From NCBI RefSeq assembly GCF_001888165.1, contig NZ_CP015455.1, positions 124,001 through 188,000 on the forward strand: a DNA stretch of 64,000 nucleotides. Direction: 5' to 3'. Source of the DNA: Syntrophotalea acetylenica (GTDB taxonomy: Bacteria > Desulfobacterota > Desulfuromonadia > Desulfuromonadales > Syntrophotaleaceae). This document shows positions 17,756-30,119 of this stretch, piece by piece. The notes under the pieces are model-generated. The model was not told the DNA's origin, searched no databases, and saw only the letters and a program-made list of their open reading frames with translations. Each line of letters opens with the position of its first letter. The stretch's first letter is position 1. The position numbers and the translations under genes were made by a program.

Positions 17756-18226
17756 ATGAAAAAGCTGCTTGTGGCCCTGGACTGTTCTCCGCTATCGATG
17801 CGGGCTGCCAGCTATGCGGCGGAGATTGTGCCGCACCTTCCCGATGCCCAGGTCATTCTGTTCACGGTTCTTACCGGCGTCCCCAGCAGCGAAAAAAAAC
17901 CGGATGACACCGTCAAGCCCGAAACGCGTCAATCGCAGGGCGACGAGGATCACCTGCAGGAGCAGAACGAGGTGGAAAAAGTTTTGACCCAAGCCGCGCA
18001 AATGTTTGCCGAACAGCAGCTTCCCGCCGAGCGCCTGACAGTGCTCGCCAAGCCGCTGCGGCGCGGCATTGCCCAGGATATTGCCGATGAAGCCCGGGCT
18101 TTTGGCTGTGATACCGTGGTGGTGGGCCGGCGGGGCCTTTCCAAAATGAAGCAGATGGTTCTGGGCAGTGTTTCCCGGGACCTGATTCAGAAAAGCGAAG
18201 GTCTGGCGGTTTGGGTCATCGACTGA
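17756..18226 (+). CDS. Universal stress protein, UspA family
   Basis: 156 residues. The N-terminus KKLLVALDCSPLSMRAASYA and the C-terminal G-x2-G-x9-G-S loop (GRRGLSKMKQMVLGSVS) define an ATP-binding Usp. A charged, Gln/Glu-rich insertion lies at about 45-75. It follows the antiporter genes on the same strand, 92 bases downstream, and may be cotranscribed; Usp proteins often accompany ion transporters. AAAGGA lies upstream of the ATG at 17756. Confidence 0.9.
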   Translation: MKKLLVALDCSPLSMRAASYAAEIVPHLPDAQVILFTVLTGVPSSEKKPDDTVKPETRQSQGDEDHLQEQNEVEKVLTQAAQMFAEQQLPAERLTVLAKPLRRGIAQDIADEARAFGCDTVVVGRRGLSKMKQMVLGSVSRDLIQKSEGLAVWVID

Positions 18227-18251
18227 GCTTTCGGAAGCGGATTGTTCTGCC

Positions 18252-19384
18252 GTGACGTCTCTGTATATCCACGTACCGTTCTGTCTTCGCAAGTGTCCGT
18301 ATTGCGACTTTTTTTCCCTGCCTCTGAATGCTTCACAGCTTGAAGGCTTCCCACAGCTGGTTATTGCCCATCTCGAGCAGGAAAGACATCGCGACCGCTG
18401 GCAGGGACCTTTCTCGACCGTTTTTTTCGGCGGCGGGACGCCTTCGCTGCTGCCGCCGCGCGCCGTCGGCCTGATTCTGCAGCATGCCGATCGGTTGTTC
18501 GGTCTGAGCCGCGACGCCGAAATCAGCCTGGAGGCGAATCCGGGCACGGTCACCGCCGGCAAGTTGCTGGGTTATCACGGTGCCGGTATCAATCGACTTT
18601 CTTTCGGGGTCCAGTCCCTGAACGACAGGAGCCTCGCCCGGCTGGGCCGGATTCACAGCGCCGCGGAAGCGCGTCTTGCTTTCCGATGGGCACGGCAGGC
18701 CGGGTTCGATAATGTCGGCTGCGACCTGATCTTCGCCCTTCCCGACCAGCCCCCCAAGGCGCCCTGGCCGATCTTGAATCCATCCTTCAGCTTGGCCCGG
18801 AGCATCTTTCCTGTTACGGCCTGGGCATCGAGCCCGAAACCCCCTTTGCCTGCCAGGTGGAAGCGGGGCACATGCAACCGGCGACCGAGGAGGTCTATGC
18901 CGAAAGTTTCATGCTGCTGCATGAACGATTGATTGCGGCGGGGTTTGCGCATTATGAAATCTCAAACTACGGGCGAACCGGCCGCCAATGCCTGCACAAT
19001 CTTCTTACCTGGAAGCGCCAGGCTTACCTTGGCGTCGGCCCCGGCGCTCACTCCTTCTGCGACCGCCAGTGGGGCTGGCGCGGCATGGTACCTGCCGATC
19101 TGACATCGTACCGGGATGCGCTTGCCGCGCATCGGGATCCCGTGGTGGAACTGGAAACTTTCGATCGCCGCGGTGCCATGGCCGAGACCGCGTACCTTGC
19201 CCTGCGCTGTGCCGAAGGTATTGATGAGGCAGCGTTTTTAAGGCGTTTCGGGATTGGCTTCGCAGAGGCGTTTCCCGTTGCCGTGAAACGCTGCGGTCCG
19301 CATTTGATCTGCCGCCAGGGACGTTGGCGGCTGGACCTTCAGGGGTGGCTGCTGTTCGACCATTTAATCAACCCCTTCCTGTAG
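18252..19384 (+). CDS. hemW: Radical SAM heme chaperone HemW, with one apparent frameshift
   Basis: The N-terminus has the radical SAM CxxxCxxC motif (C11, C15, C18 in PFCLRKCPYCDF), then FFGGGTPSLL and EANPGT, all typical of HemW (formerly an oxygen-independent coproporphyrinogen oxidase homologue). HemW carries heme to acceptor proteins. The frame breaks at the 6-C run 18750-18755: adding one C restores QPPQGALADLESILQLGPEHL and continues to 19384, giving 377 residues. As written it stops at 18932. The start is GTG at 18252, 26 bases after usp. Confidence 0.9.
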
Positions 19385-19418
19385 GCGTTTTCCCTTTGTT
19401 TTTCCACCTGCTTTGCCC

Positions 19419-19447
19419 TTGACAAAGGGTAGGGCCGTTGTTATGTT
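19419..19447 (+). promoter_or_regulatory. Sigma-70 promoter of the hrcA-grpE-dnaK-dnaJ operon
   Basis: TTGACA at 19419-19424 and TATGTT at 19442-19447 with a 17-base spacer. The CIRCE operator begins nine bases downstream, so it overlaps the transcription start, as is usual for HrcA control. Confidence 0.85.
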
Positions 19448-19455
19448 GTTTCCCG

Positions 19456-19482
19456 TTAGCACTCAACAAGTCAGAGTGCTAA
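19456..19482. promoter_or_regulatory. CIRCE operator
   Basis: Exact consensus TTAGCACTC (19456-19464), nine-base spacer, GAGTGCTAA (19474-19482). This is the binding site of the repressor HrcA, encoded directly downstream, and gives autoregulated heat-shock control. Confidence 0.98.
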
Positions 19483-19531
19483 CGTCCTTTCAAGCCGGAT
19501 GCCCCGGCTTGTTTTACGATTGCGTATCGCG

Positions 19532-20572
19532 ATGAACGAAGAGTTGAACGAACGCTGTCGGCTGATACTTGAGGCCATCATCGAGGATTACATCCTGTCG
19601 GGGGAGCCCATCGGTTCGCGGGCTTTGACGCGCAGGCACGCGATCCCTCTGTCGCCGGCAACGGTCCGCAATGTCATGGCCGACCTGGAAGAGATGGGAT
19701 ACCTGACGTCCCCGCACACCTCTGCCGGGCGCATACCGACCGAGAAAGGTTACCGCTTCTATCTGGACAGCCTGCTTCGAATCAAGCAGCTGTCGCCCAG
19801 CAAGCGGCAATCGATCCGCGAGCATTACCGGAATCGCAGGTTGCGCATGGAGGAGTTGTTGCGTGAAGCCGGACGCATCCTGTCCACCTCCTCCAGCTAC
19901 ACGGGGGTGGTCATGGTGCCGCAGTTGGCAACCACCATCTGCCGCCGTATCGACTTCGTCAGACTTTCGGCGCGCCGTATCCTGGCGGTTTTTGTCAGCC
20001 AGTCCGGGATTGTCGAGCACAAGATTATCGAGTCGGATCTGCCGCTCAACGAGTCTCAGCTGCAGGAAGCGGCCAATTATCTCAACCAGACATACAGCGG
20101 ACTCTCCATCCAGGACATCAAACAACGCATTGTGGTTCAGATGGCGGAGGAAATGGCCACCTACGATACCCTGCTCCGGCGTGCCCTGCATCTGTCATGT
20201 CTGGCCTTGGAGGATGATTTCGGCGGTCAGATCTACATCGAGGGCGCATCGAATATCCTCGATCAGCCGGAATTCAATGATTTGAGCCGCATGAGGCGTC
20301 TGATGCGGACATTCGATCAGAAAAACCTGCTGATGGAATTGCTGCACAAAAGCCAGTTGGCCGAAGGCGTGCAGATCTACATCGGCAGCCCGGATCATTA
20401 CAGCGACATCGAGGGGTGCAGTCTGGTTGCGGCATCGTTTTCCAGCCGCTGGGGCGCCATCGGCACCCTGGGTATCATCGGGCCGACCCGCATGCCGTAT
20501 TCGACGGTCATCCCGCTGGTCGATTTTACCGCCGGACTGATCGGCAGTATTCTGGACAGTGAAGAGGAATAG
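19532..20572 (+). CDS. hrcA: Heat-inducible transcription repressor HrcA
   Basis: 346 residues from the ATG at 19532; an in-frame ATG at 19499 would add 11 residues and neither has a strong ribosome-binding site. The N-terminal winged helix contains the conserved EPIGSRAL and [19 protein letters not shown], followed by [20 protein letters not shown]. The C-terminal domain ends with [17 protein letters not shown]. HrcA binds CIRCE and is kept active by GroEL. First gene of the heat-shock operon. Confidence 0.97.
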   Translation: MNEELNERCRLILEAIIEDYILSGEPIGSRALTRRHAIPLSPATVRNVMADLEEMGYLTSPHTSAGRIPTEKGYRFYLDSLLRIKQLSPSKRQSIREHYRNRRLRMEELLREAGRILSTSSSYTGVVMVPQLATTICRRIDFVRLSARRILAVFVSQSGIVEHKIIESDLPLNESQLQEAANYLNQTYSGLSIQDIKQRIVVQMAEEMATYDTLLRRALHLSCLALEDDFGGQIYIEGASNILDQPEFNDLSRMRRLMRTFDQKNLLMELLHKSQLAEGVQIYIGSPDHYSDIEGCSLVAASFSSRWGAIGTLGIIGPTRMPYSTVIPLVDFTAGLIGSILDSEEE

Positions 20573-20597
20573 AAATAGGAATAGGAGACGAACTATC

Positions 20598-21179
20598 GTG
20601 GCAGAACCGAAAAACCAGGCAACCGAAACGGACCAGGGCCTGAGCGAAGAGACCGCCGCCGCAGTGCCGGAAGGCACGCAGGCCGAAGCGGCTCCGCTTG
20701 CCGCCGTGCAACAGGAACTGGCTGAGGCGTTGGCCGAAAAGCAGAAAAACTGGGATCTCTATCTGCGCGAGCGGGCTGAACTGGAAAACTTCCGCAAGCG
20801 CATGCAGCGGGAAAAGGAGGATCTGGTACGGTTCGCCAATGAAAACCTGCTGCGCGAAGTCCTGACCGTTGTGGACAATCTCGAGCGGGCCATCGACCAC
20901 GCCCGCGGCAGCGAAGAAACGGTGCAGGGACTCATGGAAGGGGTTGAGATGACCCTTTCCCAGTGCCGCAAGCTGCTGGAAAAGTTTGGTGTGACGCCGG
21001 TCGCGGCGGTGGGTGAACCGTTCGATCCGACCTGGCACGAAGCCATGGGGCAGCTGGAAAGCGCCGAGCATCCGCCCAATACCGTACTGCAGGAAATGCA
21101 AAAAGGCTACCTGCTCAACGACCGGTTGCTGCGTCCGGCCCTGGTGCTGGTTTCCAAATCCCCCGCAGCCGACGAATAG
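20598..21179 (+). CDS. grpE: Nucleotide exchange factor GrpE
   Basis: 193 residues. A negatively charged N-terminal tail and long helix (40-100) are followed by [21 protein letters not shown] and the C-terminal beta domain ending in [10 protein letters not shown], all typical of GrpE. It releases ADP from DnaK. The start is GTG at 20598, with AGGAGA nine bases upstream. Confidence 0.97.
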   Translation: MAEPKNQATETDQGLSEETAAAVPEGTQAEAAPLAAVQQELAEALAEKQKNWDLYLRERAELENFRKRMQREKEDLVRFANENLLREVLTVVDNLERAIDHARGSEETVQGLMEGVEMTLSQCRKLLEKFGVTPVAAVGEPFDPTWHEAMGQLESAEHPPNTVLQEMQKGYLLNDRLLRPALVLVSKSPAADE

Positions 21180-21235
21180 CCCTGGTTGCACACCAATTAA
21201 ACGCCAGATTCAAATTTAAAGGAGGATATATACTC

Positions 21236-23140
<1,905 letters not shown>

Positions 23141-23162
23141 ACCGTCAGTATTCTGCAACCTT

Positions 23163-23193
23163 ACAGGAGCCGGGGTTTGTCCCCGGCTCCTGT
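23163..23193 (+). terminator. Strong hairpin between dnaK and dnaJ
   Basis: Perfect 13-base arms at 23163-23175 and 23181-23193 with a five-base loop. There is no long T tract after it, so it is more likely an attenuator or mRNA-stabilising hairpin than a full terminator, and could give dnaK higher expression than dnaJ. Confidence 0.6.
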
Positions 23194-23260
23194 TGCGTTG
23201 GGAATTTTCCGCCAGGCGTTGCAGGGTTCATGGCCGGCTGAAACATAAGGAATATCAAAG

Positions 23261-24379
23261 TTGAGCAAGCGCGATTATTACGAGGTTCTGGGTGTTCATC
23301 GCAACGCCAGCGAAACGGAAATCAAGAAAGCCTATCGTAAACTGGCGATCCAGTTCCATCCCGACAAGAACGCCGGTGACAAACAGGCCGAGGACAAGTT
23401 CAAGGAAATTTCCGAAGCCTACTCGGTTTTATCCGATACCCAACAGCGCGTTATTTACGATCAATATGGTCATGCCGGGCTGAATGGCGGCGGTGGAGGA
23501 GGCAGTTATTCCTCCGGCGGCTTTAGCGGAACCCCTTTCGAAGACCTGTTCGGAGACCTGTTCGGAGATATCTTCGGGAATCGTGGCGGTCAGCGCAGTC
23601 GTGGCCGGCGGGGTGACGACCTGCGTTACAACCTCTCCATCAGTTTTGAAGAGGCGGCTTTCGGTCTGGAAACCAAAATCCAGATCCCCCGCTATCAAAC
23701 CTGCGGGACCTGCAACGGCATCGGCGCCAAACCCGGTACCAGCCCGCGGGTTTGCGCTACCTGCCAGGGCGCTGGCCAGGTGCGCATTCAGCAGGGTTAT
23801 TTTTCCCTGACCCGGCCCTGTCCCGACTGTCACGGTGAGGGCCAGATCATCGACCAGCCGTGTGCCGAATGCCATGGCAGCGGCAGGGTGCGGGGCAAAC
23901 GCACATTGTCTCTGAAGATCCCGGCAGGGGTTGAAACCGGCAGCCGCCTGAAGCTGTCCGCCGAGGGGGAGCCCGGCCTGCATGGCGGACCTCCGGGGGA
24001 TCTGTACGTCGTTATTTCGGTCAAGGATCACCCGCTGTTCCAAAGGGATGGTCAGAACATCATCTGTGAAATTCCCATTTCCTTTCCCCAGGCCGCCCTT
24101 GGGTGTGAACTGGAGGTACCGACCCTTACGGAAAAGCTGAACATCAAGGTTCCCGCGGGGACCCAATCCGGAAAGGTGATCAAGCTGGCTAATTATGGCT
24201 TCCCGTCTCTGCAGGGCTATAATCGGGGCGATCAGCTGGTGGTTTTGCGTGTCGAGGTGCCTACGTCACTTACCGACCGGCAAAAGGAGCTTCTGGAGGA
24301 GTTTGCCAGAGAGGGGGGCGAAGAAATCCACCCCATGGGTAAAACCTTTTTTGCCAAGGTTAAGGAATTGTTTGGCTGA
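23261..24379 (+). CDS. dnaJ: Chaperone DnaJ (Hsp40)
   Basis: 372 residues. The J domain has HPD at 33-35, followed by a Gly/Phe-rich region (75-110) and four zinc-binding CxxCxGxG repeats ([32 protein letters not shown]). It delivers substrates to DnaK and stimulates its ATPase. The start is TTG at 23261, directly before [11 protein letters not shown]; no ATG or GTG fits. The weak start and the hairpin before it suggest lower expression than dnaK. Confidence 0.97.
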   Translation: MSKRDYYEVLGVHRNASETEIKKAYRKLAIQFHPDKNAGDKQAEDKFKEISEAYSVLSDTQQRVIYDQYGHAGLNGGGGGGSYSSGGFSGTPFEDLFGDLFGDIFGNRGGQRSRGRRGDDLRYNLSISFEEAAFGLETKIQIPRYQTCGTCNGIGAKPGTSPRVCATCQGAGQVRIQQGYFSLTRPCPDCHGEGQIIDQPCAECHGSGRVRGKRTLSLKIPAGVETGSRLKLSAEGEPGLHGGPPGDLYVVISVKDHPLFQRDGQNIICEIPISFPQAALGCELEVPTLTEKLNIKVPAGTQSGKVIKLANYGFPSLQGYNRGDQLVVLRVEVPTSLTDRQKELLEEFAREGGEEIHPMGKTFFAKVKELFG

Positions 24380-24415
24380 TCCGCCGCGGCGGATCAGCGG
24401 AGCGAAATCTTTTTT
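24376..24415 (+). terminator. Terminator-like palindrome at the end of dnaJ
   Basis: A perfect 22-base palindrome at 24376-24397 overlaps the dnaJ stop codon, and a T run follows about 12 bases later. The distance from stem to T run is larger than ideal. Confidence 0.45.
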
Positions 24416-24427
24416 CGGATTGAGGCT

Positions 24428-26227
24428 ATGTTGAGGCGTGCCATTTTTTCATTAGTGGTTCTGGTTGTCCTGGCGGCTTTGCAGGGAGGGCTGTGTCGGG
24501 CCGTGTCTGCATCCAGCGCTTTGCAGCAGGCTCTGGAGCTTTATCGGTCCGGCTCTGCGGAACTCGCCATGCCACCCTTGAAGGCGGCTGTTGCCGAACA
24601 ACCGCAGCACCCGGATGCATGGCAGGCTCACATGGCTCTGGCGCGCATTTATTATCGTCAGGGCCAGCTGGCCGATATGCTTGCCCACCTCGGCGCTATT
24701 CCTGAAGGGCGCCGGACACCGGAAAGTCGCCTGCTGGAAGGACTGGGTCTAATCGGTACCGGCCGCATCTCCGCGGGAGTGGAATTGTTGCGCCCCCTGG
24801 AAGAAGCGGCACTCAATGGCAGCCAGCGGCATCAGCGCCTCGCAGCACTTGCTGACGCTTCCCTGAAGTCCGGACAGCATGCTGAAGCTCTGTTTTATAT
24901 TCAGCGCCGTCTGCGCCTCGATATCGACCCCGCGGTGGCTTCGCAGCTGCTGCAACAGGCCCATGGCATTCTGGAGAGCCGCCTGAGTGATTCGGAGTTG
25001 TCCGAAGCGGCCTTTTTGTTTCAAGGCTCACCCCTTGGACATGATGTTCTGCTGCAGCAGGCCGTGCGCCACCACCAGGCAGGTCGGCATGGCCAGGCGC
25101 TTTCCCTGCTTGACGGCATATTGAAAAGCCCTGTGGCGTTCCCTTTTCGCGACGATGCCGAGATGCTTTACCAACAACTCTCGCAAAAGGCTTCGCCGCT
25201 GGCTATTGGCGTTGTTCTGCCGCTTTCCGGACGGTTTGCCGGGTTTGGCAAGCAACTGTTGCGCGGCATGGAACTGGCGCTGCAAGAGCATGCCCTGCAG
25301 CGCACGGCAACCTTTCTGGTGCGCGACAGTGCCGCGGATCCTGCCGTTGCCGAGCAATGCATCGCGGAGCTGGCCGCCAGCCGCCAGGTAATCGCGATTA
25401 TTGGTCCCCTGACGGGAAATGCAGCCAGCAAGGCGGCGCGCCGCGCCGAGTTGGAAGCCGTCCCGTTGGTGTCATTCTCCCAGCATGCCGGATTGACCGA
25501 GACAGGGCCCTGGATTTTTCGCAACAGCCTGACGGCCGATCTGCAGGCCAGGACCCTGGCCGATTACGCCATCAAACAGAAAAATATGTCTTCTTTCGGT
25601 GTTCTTGCGCCCGAAACCCGGCTGGGAAAGGAGCTGGCCAAATCGTTTATTGCAGCGATTCGTGACCTGGGAGGCGAAATCGTCGCCACCGTATTTTATC
25701 CCTCCCGCACCACGGATTTTCGCCAGCAGATCCGGTCCCTGCGGAGCACCCGAACCAAGGGGCCGGATGCGCTGTTTATTCCCGATACCGCGGATCGGCT
25801 GGCCCTGATTGCGCCGCAACTGCCTTTCTATGGACTGTCCGATACCGCATTGCTCGGAAGTGCCAGCTGGGATACGCCGGATCTTCTGGTTCGGGCGGGA
25901 TCCTCGCTGGAAAATGGCGTTTTTGTCAGTGGTTTTTTCCGCCACAGTCCTGATTCGTTGGTGCGGGAATTTGTCGACCGCTACATGCAGCGGTACGCAA
26001 AAGAACCCTCTCTGTTTGAAGCCCAGGGCTACGATGCGGCCGATATGCTGCTGGATCTTCTGCAGCAGAATCCGCTGGCGGATCGGGAAAGCCTGCGTGA
26101 CGCCCTGGTCCAGGTGCGGGATTATCCCGGCGTTACCGGAAAAACCCGGTTCGAACCCACCGGCGAGGCGCGCAAAAATCTTTATCTGCTGCAGGTGAAA
26201 AACGCTTCGTTGATACAGCTGAATTGA
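24428..26227 (+). CDS. Periplasmic LpoA-like protein (TPR region plus type I periplasmic-binding fold)
   Basis: 599 residues. An N-terminal signal peptide (hydrophobic 8-22, likely cleaved near AVSAS) is followed by helical TPR-like repeats (30-240), then a Leu/Ile/Val-binding-protein-like domain (from SPLAIGVVLPLSGRFAGFGKQLLRG, about 255-595). The architecture resembles LpoA, the outer-membrane activator of penicillin-binding protein 1A, but no lipobox is evident. A branched-chain amino-acid binding role is less likely because there are no transporter genes nearby. Confidence 0.8.
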   Translation: MLRRAIFSLVVLVVLAALQGGLCRAVSASSALQQALELYRSGSAELAMPPLKAAVAEQPQHPDAWQAHMALARIYYRQGQLADMLAHLGAIPEGRRTPESRLLEGLGLIGTGRISAGVELLRPLEEAALNGSQRHQRLAALADASLKSGQHAEALFYIQRRLRLDIDPAVASQLLQQAHGILESRLSDSELSEAAFLFQGSPLGHDVLLQQAVRHHQAGRHGQALSLLDGILKSPVAFPFRDDAEMLYQQLSQKASPLAIGVVLPLSGRFAGFGKQLLRGMELALQEHALQRTATFLVRDSAADPAVAEQCIAELAASRQVIAIIGPLTGNAASKAARRAELEAVPLVSFSQHAGLTETGPWIFRNSLTADLQARTLADYAIKQKNMSSFGVLAPETRLGKELAKSFIAAIRDLGGEIVATVFYPSRTTDFRQQIRSLRSTRTKGPDALFIPDTADRLALIAPQLPFYGLSDTALLGSASWDTPDLLVRAGSSLENGVFVSGFFRHSPDSLVREFVDRYMQRYAKEPSLFEAQGYDAADMLLDLLQQNPLADRESLRDALVQVRDYPGVTGKTRFEPTGEARKNLYLLQVKNASLIQLN

Positions 26228-26333
26228 AAACCATCCTCCCGGCCCGCTTTCGCAGCAGGGGCCGGTTCCTCCCGCGCCTGCCTTCCCCCTGTACCAGCCA
26301 GGCACCGCTTCTCTGCCAAACCGCTCCCCGCTC

Positions 26334-26362
26334 TTGACGGTCATGACGGAATTATGTTAAGT
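26334..26362 (+). promoter_or_regulatory. Putative promoter of the CarD-family gene
   Basis: TTGACG at 26334-26339 and TTAAGT at 26357-26362, 17 bases apart, about 30 bases before the start codon. Plausible, not certain. Confidence 0.45.
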
Positions 26363-26391
26363 TAAAGCCTGTTGCAAAAAGGAGTCCTGCG

Positions 26392-26877
26392 TTGTTTAAA
26401 ATCGGAGACATGGCTGTTTATCCAGCCCAAGGTGTCGGGGTCATCGAGGCCATTGAATCAAGGGAATTCGTCGGTCAGATACTGGATTTCTATGTATTGC
26501 GCATTGTCGACAGCGATATGACCATCATGGTGCCGGTCAATAATGTCGGCACCGTAGGCATGAGGTCTCTTATCGACAAGACCCACGTCAGGACAGTCTA
26601 CAACATCCTCAGGGACAAGCCCGAAAGCCACGGCAGTCTTCCATCCTGGAGCCGTCGCCAGCGTGATTATAACGAAAAAATACGCTCCGGTGATGTCTTT
26701 GAGGTTGCGGAGGTGCTGAGGGATCTTTACGCGATCCGTGAGGGGAAGGAACTCTCCTACGGGGAAAAGAAAGTCCTGGAACTGGCCCGCAAGCTTGTCG
26801 TCAAGGAGATTGCCCTGGCGGACGGCAAGGACGAGCAACAGGTCGTCGACCGGGTTGAAAGTTTCTTCACTCACTAG
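26392..26877 (+). CDS. CarD/CdnL family transcriptional regulator
   Basis: 161 residues. The N-terminal RNA-polymerase-interacting Tudor-like domain begins FKIGDMAVYPAQGVGVIEAIE, and the C-terminal part is helical, ending with VVDRVESFF. CdnL proteins stabilise open promoter complexes, especially at rRNA promoters. The start is TTG at 26392 with AAAGGAG upstream. Confidence 0.93.
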   Translation: MFKIGDMAVYPAQGVGVIEAIESREFVGQILDFYVLRIVDSDMTIMVPVNNVGTVGMRSLIDKTHVRTVYNILRDKPESHGSLPSWSRRQRDYNEKIRSGDVFEVAEVLRDLYAIREGKELSYGEKKVLELARKLVVKEIALADGKDEQQVVDRVESFFTH

Positions 26878-27013
26878 GCATTGCCGACCGTTCCCGATTC
26901 AACAGCTGTCGCCCGGCATCCGGTGATATTGGCCGGCTGCCGTCTATCCCGGTCGTTGCGCCTGCTCGCCGCCAAGCCAGCGGAGGCAGCGACTGGTGCC
27001 TCGAGATCCTGCT

Positions 27014-28198
27014 ATGAGTGTTTTTGTTCTGCTCCCTGCCGCCGGCATGGGAAAACGCATGGGTGCGTCCGTCAACAAGCAATACCTGCCCCTCGGCGAG
27101 CGACCGGTGCTGAGTCATACCATTGCCCTGTTTGATCGCCATCCCCGCGTCGATCATATTTTCGTCATTTGTCCGCAAGCGGAAATGCCTCTTTGCCAAC
27201 AGCAGGTCATCGACCCTTATGGTTTCAGCAAGGTCAGGGGCCTGGTGCCTGGTGGCGCCGAACGTCAGGATTCGGTGCGCAATGGCTTGCTGGCTTGCGG
27301 TGCGGCGCCCGATGACGTGGTGCTGATCCATGACGGCGCCCGTCCGTTGCTGCCTTTCGAGCTCATCGATGCCGCCATCGAAAAGGCGGAGAAAAGCGGG
27401 GCGGCGATTGTTGGCGTCCCCGTCAAGGACACTATCAAGCTTGTGCGAGACGGCATGATCGAGGCGACTCCGGATCGCCGGCATCTCTGGCAGGCGCAGA
27501 CCCCGCAAGGTTTTCGCTTTGGGGCCATCCTCGACGCTCATCGGCTTGCGCAGCAGCAAAACTATCAGGGAACCGATGATGCTTCGCTGATCGAGTGGAC
27601 CGGCGGTCGGGTCGCCGTCATCCCGGGCAGCTACCGCAACATCAAAATCACCACGCCCGAGGACCTGCTGCTGGCCCGGGCTTTTCTCGACAATCCAGGA
27701 TACCCCGGCATGATGCGCATCGGACACGGTTACGACGTTCACCAGTTGGTTGCGGAGCGCAAGCTTATCCTCGGGGGCGTGGAAATTGCCTACCATCTGG
27801 GCTTGCTGGGGCATTCCGACGCCGACGTGCTGCTGCATGCTATCTGTGACGCGATCCTCGGCGCCCTGGGCGAAGGAGATATCGGCAAACATTTCCCCGA
27901 TACCGATCCCGCCTATCGGGGCATTTCCAGTATCAAGCTGCTGCGCGAGGTTATGCGCCTAACACGGGACAAGGGGTATGCTCTTGGCAATCTCGACGCG
28001 ACCATCATTGCGCAGCGCCCCAAACTCGCCCCCTTCATTGCGCGTATGCGGGAGCGGATCGCCGATGCCTGCGGCACCGATTGCGACCGTATCAACGTGA
28101 AAGCCACCACCACCGAGCAGCTCGGTTTTGAAGGCCGAGGCGAAGGGATCAGCTCCCATGCGGTGGTGGTGTTGAGCAAGGTCGCGGACAACCACTGA
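27014..28198 (+). CDS. ispDF: Bifunctional IspD/IspF (MEP isoprenoid pathway)
   Basis: 394 residues. Residues 1-230 are 2-C-methyl-D-erythritol 4-phosphate cytidylyltransferase ([38 protein letters not shown]). Residues 234-394 are 2-C-methyl-D-erythritol 2,4-cyclodiphosphate synthase ([47 protein letters not shown]). The two enzymes catalyse non-consecutive steps; IspE acts between them. The join falls at about residue 230, with an internal Met-Met. No strong ribosome-binding site; start chosen from the IspD consensus. Confidence 0.96.
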   Translation: MSVFVLLPAAGMGKRMGASVNKQYLPLGERPVLSHTIALFDRHPRVDHIFVICPQAEMPLCQQQVIDPYGFSKVRGLVPGGAERQDSVRNGLLACGAAPDDVVLIHDGARPLLPFELIDAAIEKAEKSGAAIVGVPVKDTIKLVRDGMIEATPDRRHLWQAQTPQGFRFGAILDAHRLAQQQNYQGTDDASLIEWTGGRVAVIPGSYRNIKITTPEDLLLARAFLDNPGYPGMMRIGHGYDVHQLVAERKLILGGVEIAYHLGLLGHSDADVLLHAICDAILGALGEGDIGKHFPDTDPAYRGISSIKLLREVMRLTRDKGYALGNLDATIIAQRPKLAPFIARMRERIADACGTDCDRINVKATTTEQLGFEGRGEGISSHAVVVLSKVADNH

Positions 28199-28257
28199 CC
28201 GCGCCTTCGGCAAATCGCTGCAGGGCAATTCCCTGTTGCTTTTTGCCTGTAAATTTG

Positions 28258-28285
28258 CGACCTTTCTTCGGAAGGTCGTTTTTTT
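28258..28285 (+). terminator. Rho-independent terminator after ispDF
   Basis: Seven-base stem CGACCTT/AAGGTCG (28258-28264 and 28272-28278), seven-base loop, then seven T residues at 28279-28285. Confidence 0.9.
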
Positions 28286-28327
28286 AACCCGCTGCAATTC
28301 TTTTCTCCTGTACTACGAGGTATCCCC

Positions 28328-30076
28328 ATGTCGGACAAGGGTTCCAAGGAAACCGCCGATCACACAAAACCTGCTGTCGACGCATCGGAATCCGCTGCGC
28401 CGACGAATTTCATCCGGGCGATTATCGATGCCGATCTGCGTCAGAACAAGAACGACGGCTGCGTGGTCACCCGGTTTCCGCCGGAACCGAACGGTTATCT
28501 GCATATCGGTCACGCCAAGAGCATCTGCCTGAATTTCGGCTTGGCCCGGGACTATGCCGGGGCTCCGGGAGGCAGCCGCTGTCATTTGCGCTTCGACGAT
28601 ACCAATCCGACCAAAGAAGAGCAGGAGTATATCGATTCCATCAAGGAGACCGTGCGCTGGCTCGGTTTCGACTGGGGAGCACACGAGTATTACGCCTCGG
28701 ATTACTTCGAGCAGCTTTATCGCTGGGCGATTCGGCTTATCGAAGCCGGCAAGGCCTATGTCGATGACCTGTCGGCGGAACAGATCCGCGCCTATCGGGG
28801 CACGCTCACCGAGCCCGGTCGCAACAGTCCCTGCCGCGACCGTTCCGTGGAAGAAAATCTGGCGCTGTTCCAGGCGATGAAAAACGGCGAGTTTGCGGAT
28901 GGCAGCAGGGTGTTGCGTGCAAAAATCGACATGGCCTCGCCCAATCTGAACCTGCGCGATCCGGTCATGTACCGCATTCTGCATGCCGAACATCACCGCA
29001 CCGGCAACCGGTGGTGCATCTATCCCATGTACGACTTTACCCATGGGCAATCCGACTCCCTTGAAGGAATCACCCATTCCATCTGTACCCTGGAGTTTGA
29101 GGCGCATCGTCCCCTGTACGACTGGTTCATCGATCAGCTGGGCATCCATCATCCCCGGCAGATCGAGTTCGCCCGTCTCAACATCAACTACACGGTGATG
29201 AGCAAACGCAAACTGCTGGAGCTGGTCAACGGCGAATACGTCCAGGGATGGGATGATCCGCGTATGCCGACCCTTGCCGGGCTGCGGCGCCGCGGCTTCA
29301 CGCCGGCGGCGATCCGTAACTTCTGTGAGCGCATCGGCGTGTCAAAAAAGGACAGCTGCGTCGACATGGGCTTCCTGGAGTACTGCGTGCGCGAAGATCT
29401 CGACCGCACAACACCCCGCGCCATGGCGGTGCTCGATCCTCTGCGCGTCGTCATCGACAACTATCCGGAAGGGCAGGTGGACGAATTCGAGGCGCCCAAT
29501 CATCCCAACCTTCCGGAAATGGGCACCAGAAAGGTGCCTTTTTCCAGGGTACTCTATATCGAGCGGGAAGATTTTATGGAAGATCCGCCGAAAAAGTTTT
29601 TCCGCCTGGCGCCCGGCCGCGAAGTGCGTCTCAAGTACGCTTACCTGATTCGCTGCGAAGAGGTGGTGCGGGATCCGGTCAGCAACGAGATCATTGAATT
29701 GCGCTGCACTTACGATCCTGCCTCCCGCGGCGGTTCGGCACCCGACGGACGCAAGGTCAAGGGGACTTTGCACTGGGTCTCCGCGGCCCATGCCGTCAAG
29801 ACCGAGGTGCGTCTGTATGACCGCCTGTTCAATGTTCCTGCCCCCGACGGCGATAAAGAGGTCGATTTCAAGAGCCACCTCAATCCGGATTCGCTGCGGG
29901 TGCTTGGCGAATGCCTGGTGGAGCCGTCCTTGGCCGAGGCGCAGCCAGAAAACCGTTATCAGTTTGAGCGGCTTGGCTATTTCTGTGCCGACCGCTTCGA
30001 TTTCACGGCCGGTAAACCGGTTTTCAATCGCACCGTGACCCTGCGGGATTCCTGGGCCAAAGCCGGGGGTGACTGA
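28328..30076 (+). CDS. glnS: Glutaminyl-tRNA synthetase
   Basis: 582 residues. Class I signature motifs are HIGH at 59-62 ([12 protein letters not shown]) and MSKR ([12 protein letters not shown]); the C-terminal part is the anticodon-binding beta barrels. An extended Ser/Lys/Ala-rich N-terminus of about 25 residues precedes the catalytic core. It charges tRNA-Gln directly. AcGAGGT lies upstream of the ATG. A GluRS assignment is excluded by GlnRS-type sequence ([29 protein letters not shown]). Confidence 0.97.
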   Translation: MSDKGSKETADHTKPAVDASESAAPTNFIRAIIDADLRQNKNDGCVVTRFPPEPNGYLHIGHAKSICLNFGLARDYAGAPGGSRCHLRFDDTNPTKEEQEYIDSIKETVRWLGFDWGAHEYYASDYFEQLYRWAIRLIEAGKAYVDDLSAEQIRAYRGTLTEPGRNSPCRDRSVEENLALFQAMKNGEFADGSRVLRAKIDMASPNLNLRDPVMYRILHAEHHRTGNRWCIYPMYDFTHGQSDSLEGITHSICTLEFEAHRPLYDWFIDQLGIHHPRQIEFARLNINYTVMSKRKLLELVNGEYVQGWDDPRMPTLAGLRRRGFTPAAIRNFCERIGVSKKDSCVDMGFLEYCVREDLDRTTPRAMAVLDPLRVVIDNYPEGQVDEFEAPNHPNLPEMGTRKVPFSRVLYIEREDFMEDPPKKFFRLAPGREVRLKYAYLIRCEEVVRDPVSNEIIELRCTYDPASRGGSAPDGRKVKGTLHWVSAAHAVKTEVRLYDRLFNVPAPDGDKEVDFKSHLNPDSLRVLGECLVEPSLAEAQPENRYQFERLGYFCADRFDFTAGKPVFNRTVTLRDSWAKAGGD

Positions 30077-30119
30077 CGTCTCTCTTGCCCGCCCGTCCAA
30101 CCAAGGAGCTACCTTCACC

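Noticed and set aside
26146-26166. GGTTCGAACCC, a T-arm-like sequence
   Set aside because: It lies inside the LpoA-like coding region and no cloverleaf can be drawn around it.
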